This document shows positions 59,996 through 64,000 of a stretch of DNA of 64,000 nucleotides, in pieces (within the stretch, counting starts at the first letter, position 1; each line of letters starts with the position of its first letter). Origin of the DNA: Caulobacter sp. X (GTDB lineage Bacteria; Pseudomonadota; Alphaproteobacteria; Caulobacterales; Caulobacteraceae). Position numbers and translations under genes: made by a program. A model generated the notes under the pieces. That model saw only the letters and a program-made list of their open reading frames with translations. It was not told the origin of the DNA and ran no database searches. The stretch spans positions 1,906,230 through 1,970,229 of the forward strand of contig NZ_PEGF01000002.1 in assembly GCF_002742635.1 (NCBI RefSeq), written 5' to 3'.

Positions 59996-60606
59996 AGCAA
60001 GGCTCCGGCCATGAGCCTGAAGCTCCCAGCCTCATGGAGGATGAGCGCGCCGATCGCGATCAGCACGAAGGGCAGGACGATGTGTCCGAATTTGCGGATC
60101 GGAGCGCCGATCGTGCGGTGATTGACCAGCCAGAAGGCCAGCAGGCACCAGATCGCGGTCATGGCCAGGAAAGCAGCGGCAGTGATGACGATCTGGCCGG
60201 CGGTGCGGGTGGCGAAAAACGGCGCTTAGACACCCAGATTGTCGCCGCCATTGGCGATGGTCACCGCCGCGACGGCGATGATCTTGCCCAGCCCCGACGC
60301 GCCGGTCCGATCGGGAATCTCGTCTTGGGCCGCATCGATAGGCTTGCGCAGGTCGAACAGCTTCTTGAGGCCCAGGGCGAGGGGGATCAGGCCTAGCAAG
60401 CCCACATAGGGCGGCGCCAGGACGAGCGAGACCAGCGCCGCCAGAACGCTGGCGCCAACGAGAACCGCCATGCCCAGGTATTGGCCCACCACCACTTGGC
60501 GCGGTCGAAATCGCCGGTCGGAGAAGAAGCCGACCAGAACGAAAATATCGTCGACATTGGTGACGGCGAACAACGGAACCGCAAGGGCGAGAGTGGCGAA
60601 ATCCAT
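59992..60606 (-). pseudogene. CadD-family cadmium resistance transporter broken by a nonsense codon
   Basis: The 204-codon frame begins MDFATLALAVPLFAVTNVDDIFVLVGFF and has the CadD metal motif NGGDNLGV. The next codon is TAA (60226-60228) where relatives have a Tyr, usually TAC or TAT. After it the same frame continues with APFFATRTAGQIVITAAAFLAMTAIWCLL and GALILHEAGSF to a natural TAG at 59992. Length 204 fits the family. It was thus inactivated by one substitution, unless the stop is read through. Confidence 0.85.
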
Positions 60607-60660
60607 GGACTGACCTGGGCGACTGGCTTTGAACGAGGGTTGCTGGCGCGGATGCGGCGG

Positions 60661-61779
60661 CTAACGGGCGGCGGTGCTGGCGCGGGGCGCACCAAGGCCG
60701 GCCACGCCGACACCGGCGGCCCGGATCGCGGCCAGGCCATTGGTCGCGAAGGCTGACCGCGAATAGCGGGCCATCACCCAGGCGCGCCCCTCCTGGCCGC
60801 ACTCAAAGGCCCATTGCGGCGCTTTGGCAAGGTTCTCCAACGCCCCGGCCAACGCTTCGACGTCGCCATAGTCGACCAACACGCCGCCGCCCGAGGCCCT
60901 GATGCTGTTTGCCATTTCGCCGACCGGGCTGGCGATCACGGGCAGGCCCGCGCACATCGCCTCGTGGGCGGCGATGCCGAAGCCTTCATGGTGGGAGGGC
61001 TGCACATAGCCATTGAGCAGGGCCAGGAACGGGCCAGGCGCGACGAAGCCGACGAACCAGACATTGGTCAGCTTCAGCTCGGCGACACGGCGCTGCAGGT
61101 CCGCCCGCGCGGGGCCATCCCCGGCGATCAGCACTTGGAGCGTTCTGGCCCGGGCCGGCGAGGTATCGCGCAGGCGGGCCAAGGCCTCGATCAGCACGTC
61201 ATAACCCTTGTTGGGATGCAGTCGCCCTAGGCTGCCGATCGTGAACTTGCCGCTGTCGGCCGCCTTGGCCACGGGGGCCTCGGGATCGGCTTGGAAGATC
61301 GGCCAGATGCTGATCTGGTCCTGGTCGATGTTCAGCACGCGCTTGCCGAACGCCGCGACGGTGTCGGAGTCGGCGATCCAGTGACGGGTCAGCGATACGG
61401 TCGCGCGCATGATCATCGCGTTGACCGGCTTCAGCCAGGCGTTATGCAGCCAGCTGACCACAGGGATTCCTTGCAGCCGGCCGACCAGCTGGCCGGTGAC
61501 GGTCGCATGGCTCAGCGAAGTCCAGATCAGGTCCGGCGCCATGGTCTTGACGATGCGGTTGAGCCGCAGCGCGGTGCGTACGAAGCGGCGCTTGGCGCCG
61601 CCGATGACCGCATAGGGCGTCCCCGTCGCCTCCAGCACTGGGCGGGCCAAGCCATCGCGCTCCATCAGCGAGACTACGAAGACCTCATGGCCCGCGGCCC
61701 GCAGGACCGCCAGGATCCGTGGCAGCGGCAGCGCGCCGCCGCCGCCGTCCAGCGAGTTGATCACGTAGCAGATCTTCAT
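60661..61779 (-). CDS. Glycosyltransferase family 4 protein
   Basis: This 372-residue GT-B enzyme has an N-terminal acceptor domain (CYVINSLDGGGGALPLPRIL). The C-terminal donor domain has GSLGRLHPNKGYDVLIEAL, VLIAGDGPARADL and the donor-binding PSHHEGFGIAAHEAMCAGLPVIAS block. It probably adds a sugar to a surface polysaccharide; the acceptor is unknown. It lies 21 bases after DUF411 and upstream of the broken cadD gene, in a four-gene minus-strand run. Confidence 0.92.
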   Translation of the reverse strand: MKICYVINSLDGGGGALPLPRILAVLRAAGHEVFVVSLMERDGLARPVLEATGTPYAVIGGAKRRFVRTALRLNRIVKTMAPDLIWTSLSHATVTGQLVGRLQGIPVVSWLHNAWLKPVNAMIMRATVSLTRHWIADSDTVAAFGKRVLNIDQDQISIWPIFQADPEAPVAKAADSGKFTIGSLGRLHPNKGYDVLIEALARLRDTSPARARTLQVLIAGDGPARADLQRRVAELKLTNVWFVGFVAPGPFLALLNGYVQPSHHEGFGIAAHEAMCAGLPVIASPVGEMANSIRASGGGVLVDYGDVEALAGALENLAKAPQWAFECGQEGRAWVMARYSRSAFATNGLAAIRAAGVGVAGLGAPRASTAAR

Positions 61780-61800
61780 CGCGACATCCCCCCGACCACG

Positions 61801-62274
61801 CTAGGTCCGGTGCCGGGCGAAGACCGCCGTCTTGCCGGTGCGGTCCAGCACCAGCAGGGTGTCGAACGGATCGCGCTGGCCGCCCGGCATTTCCATGCCG
61901 GGCGAGCCCAGCGGCATGCCCGGGACGGTCAGGCCCAGGCCCTTGGGTCTTTCCTTCAGGAAGCGCGCGACGTCGGTCGGCGGCACATGGCCCTCGAAGA
62001 CGAAACCGTCGATGACACCGGTGTGGCACGAGGCCAGTTGGGGCGTGATCCCATAGCGCGCCTGGATCGGATAGAGATCGTCCATCTCCATCACCGTGGC
62101 CTTGAAGCCGGCCTTCTCCATCTGGGTCAGCCAGGCGGTGCAGCAGGCGCAGATCGGCGTCTTGTAGAGAACGAACCGTCCGGGCGGCGCGGCCTGGGCG
62201 CAGCCGGCGAGGAGGAGCGCCGCGCCGGCGGCGAGCAGGGCCCGGCGGTCAGGCGGGGAAGCGAACTTAGCCAT
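61801..62274 (-). CDS. DUF411 family metal-binding lipoprotein
   Basis: This 157-residue protein has a lipoprotein-type signal (LLAAGAALLLAGC, lipobox Cys about 25) and the DUF411 signature: YKTPICACCTAWLTQME with CACC at 42-45, then ASCHTGVIDGFVFEGHVP, then GLTVPGMPLGSPGMEMPG. The family is tied to copper and other metal resistance and may bind metal in the periplasm. It starts 13 bases after the acyltransferase. The ATG at 62286 is an alternative start. Confidence 0.88.
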   Translation of the reverse strand: MAKFASPPDRRALLAAGAALLLAGCAQAAPPGRFVLYKTPICACCTAWLTQMEKAGFKATVMEMDDLYPIQARYGITPQLASCHTGVIDGFVFEGHVPPTDVARFLKERPKGLGLTVPGMPLGSPGMEMPGGQRDPFDTLLVLDRTGKTAVFARHRT

Positions 62275-62287
62275 GTCTGGACTCATT

Positions 62288-63460
62288 TCAGTGGGAATCA
62301 GGAGAGGTGGCCTTGGCGTGGCGGGCGACCGAGGCGGGCCAGAGCCGGTCGGTCTCTCGTCGCAGCTTGCCGCGCACGGGCGCTTCGAAGCGGTGGTGGA
62401 TGATGAGCGCGGCGGCCGTGCTGAGGACCAGCAGGCACGCCACCTCCCAGGCGCCGAGCAGATAGGTGCTGGAACGGCCCGTCAGGATCGAGACCACGCC
62501 CTTCCAGCCGATCAGCACGGGCATGTGCAGCAGATAGAGCGCGTAGGATGCTTCGCCGGCGACCAGCATCCAGGGGTGCGACAGAAGGCGATCGGCGCGC
62601 GCCGTCGACAGCACGGCCAGCGCCAGGATCACCGGACCGGCGGCGAGGACCACCAGGCGGTCGTCGGCCTTGAAGTGCATCAACAGCAATAGCGTCGTCG
62701 CCGACAGCCAGCCTGCCGCGAGCGCCTGGACCCGCGTCGGTCGCAAGCCTTGGCCCAGCCGATAAAGGGCGATGCCGTAGATGAATTCCGGTGCTATCCG
62801 CAGGACCCCGAGATTGGCTTGGGCGTGGACCACGGTCTGACCGAACATCGCCTGATAGCTCAGCTCCGCGCCCACGAAGACGAGCGCCGACAGGCTCAGC
62901 AGCCGCCAGGGACGCTGGGCGAGCGCGACGCCGATCCAGGCGAAGGCCGGGAAGGCCAGGTAAGCGAACCATTCCGCCGACAACGACCAGGACGGACCGT
63001 TCCAATCCGCTACGAAGGTCTGAGGAAGCCAGGCCTGGACCAGCAGCACGGTGGCGGCCAGGCCCAGGGGATTATAGAGGCCGCGGTCAAACTCTGCGCC
63101 GACCAGGATCGCCAGGCCGACCATCACCAGCACGAAGGCCAGCACCAGCAGATGGGTCGGATAGATCCGCGCGATGCGGGCGACCAGGAACCGTCGATAG
63201 TCCAGCGTCCCCTCGGCTAGGGGCTGGCGATAGGCATGGGTCAGGACGAAGCCCGACAGGATGAAGAAGATGTCGACGCCGTACTGGGCGCGGTTGAACA
63301 GGCCGGTCCAGGCCGAGGCGTTCCACGACCACTGCAGCTGATAGTGGAAGAGCACCACGCCCAGGGCCAGGAGGAAGCGTACCGAAGTCAGCGCCGGCAG
63401 GGCGTCGGGAAAGGCCCCCCTGGCCGCCTCGGGTGCTGTTCCTGACCTGTCCTGACGCAT
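62288..63460 (-). CDS. Acyltransferase family 3 membrane protein
   Basis: This 390-residue inner-membrane enzyme has about ten membrane segments. The family landmarks are SVRFLLALGVVLFHYQLQWSW (catalytic His region), FNRAQYGVDIFFILSGFVLTHAYR and NGPSWSLSAEWFAYLAFPAF. Family members acetylate polysaccharides or lipids. With the downstream glycosyltransferase it suggests surface glycan modification. It heads the minus-strand run acyltransferase-DUF411-GT4-cadD. Confidence 0.92.
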   Translation of the reverse strand: MRQDRSGTAPEAARGAFPDALPALTSVRFLLALGVVLFHYQLQWSWNASAWTGLFNRAQYGVDIFFILSGFVLTHAYRQPLAEGTLDYRRFLVARIARIYPTHLLVLAFVLVMVGLAILVGAEFDRGLYNPLGLAATVLLVQAWLPQTFVADWNGPSWSLSAEWFAYLAFPAFAWIGVALAQRPWRLLSLSALVFVGAELSYQAMFGQTVVHAQANLGVLRIAPEFIYGIALYRLGQGLRPTRVQALAAGWLSATTLLLLMHFKADDRLVVLAAGPVILALAVLSTARADRLLSHPWMLVAGEASYALYLLHMPVLIGWKGVVSILTGRSSTYLLGAWEVACLLVLSTAAALIIHHRFEAPVRGKLRRETDRLWPASVARHAKATSPDSH

Positions 63461-63646
63461 CTGACCCCGCTCGATCCTTGGCCGGTATACGCGCCGGGGC
63501 GGGGCCAGCCCTCAGATGGGCAAGGACGTCTTCGGGGCGGCCGCGAGCGGATCGACCAAGGCGTCGCCAGGGTGAGGGCTGAGCGGCGGTCCTGCGTACT
63601 GCTTGGCGTGGATCGCGCCGCGGCGGCGACAAGCGGGACATTGGAC

Positions 63647-64000
63647 ATGAGGTCGCAAGGACTGCGCATCGGGCGCCTGGCGGGCTTGGCCGGGCTGGCG
63701 CTGTGGCCGGCGACAGGCCATGCCGCGCCGACGGACTATCGCTTCGAGCCGATCGCGTCTGTGGTGGCGCGCGGCGTGGCCGTACAGCTGCAGGTTCGGG
63801 TCTGGCGGCTGGACAATCGCCTGGTTCCGCAGGTCCAATTCAGCAATCTGCAAGTCGATCGCTCGCCGGAGGGGCAGGCGGATGGGGCCTTGCCCGCCTT
63901 CTTCGCCCCCAGCCTGGACTACGGGGTCTACACCTTCCGCGCGGACCTGCCGACCGACGGAACCTGGGCGCTGAAGTTCACCGCCAAGATTCCTGGCGAA
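63647..64000 (+). CDS. Exported FixH/YtkA-like protein, partial
   Basis: Only the first 118 codons are in the window. A signal peptide (GLAGLALWPATGHAA) is followed by a beta-sandwich-like domain: YRFEPIASVVARGVAVQLQVRVW, then DYGVYTFRADLPTDGTWALKFTAKIPGE. This resembles FixH/YtkA-like periplasmic domains, which often precede membrane-fusion genes of copper or heavy-metal efflux operons. That the next gene is such a component cannot be tested here. Confidence 0.7.
   Translation, partial: MRSQGLRIGRLAGLAGLALWPATGHAAPTDYRFEPIASVVARGVAVQLQVRVWRLDNRLVPQVQFSNLQVDRSPEGQADGALPAFFAPSLDYGVYTFRADLPTDGTWALKFTAKIPGE

Overview
This window reads as chromosomal DNA of an alphaproteobacterium, most likely a Caulobacter species. 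It has high GC content, a C4-pathway hemA, a MucR regulator, class I PHA synthase, an NDUFS4-type complex I subunit and a ubiquinol-cytochrome c chaperone. The order hemA-mucR-glyA-nrdR-ribH-nusB-thiL-hppA, followed by plsX-fabH-ihfA-merR, is from memory the Caulobacter core order. No database search was possible, so names rest on motifs, length and context.

Positions 1 to about 34.4 kb are core genome. They carry heme, folate/one-carbon, riboflavin and thiamine genes, a membrane pyrophosphatase, envelope and lipid genes (bamE, YceD, plsX, fabH), ihfA with a MerR regulator, heme A synthase, two phosphatases (PhoA-like and PhoX) facing each other, rplM-rpsI, argC, phaC, aminotransferase-hom, tandem class II and class I fructose bisphosphatases, recJ, a double cold-shock protein and an NDUFS4-like gene. 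Five tRNA genes lie here: Pro(GGG), two identical Glu(TTC), Pro(TGG) and Arg(TCT). Recognisable promoters precede the tRNA genes, and several strong intrinsic terminators are visible.

Positions 34.4 to 43.6 kb are accessory. A large serine recombinase abuts tRNA-Arg(TCT), and its reading frame ends inside the tRNA on the opposite strand. Behind it lie small unknown genes, a GH26 glycoside hydrolase, a YjbR-like protein, an AlbA_2-domain protein, a DUF3768 gene and an unknown 266-residue protein with a C-terminal membrane segment. Two GC-rich leader-like blocks share a 24-bp identical core. The block ends at about 43,600, where a truncated replication-type gene is fused to a czcA gene lacking its first quarter.

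Positions 43.6 to 64 kb form a metal and surface island: truncated czcA, DUF190, SRPBCC and CzcD-like CDF exporter genes; an FTR1 permease fused to a cytochrome c domain; a second CDF exporter divergent from a MerR regulator with a perfect operator-like dyad; a cytochrome c with a Met-rich tail; a solitary fliQ; two TonB-dependent receptors; a two-component system; a cadD-like gene broken by an in-frame stop; GT4, DUF411 and acyltransferase genes; and the start of a FixH/YtkA-like gene running off the window. Several genes are broken or orphaned, which suggests recent rearrangement.

I did not find one clearly new system. The best candidates for follow-up are the recombinase/tRNA junction, the czcA fusion junction, the unexplained structured interval between the phosphatases, and the unknown 266-residue and AlbA_2 proteins.
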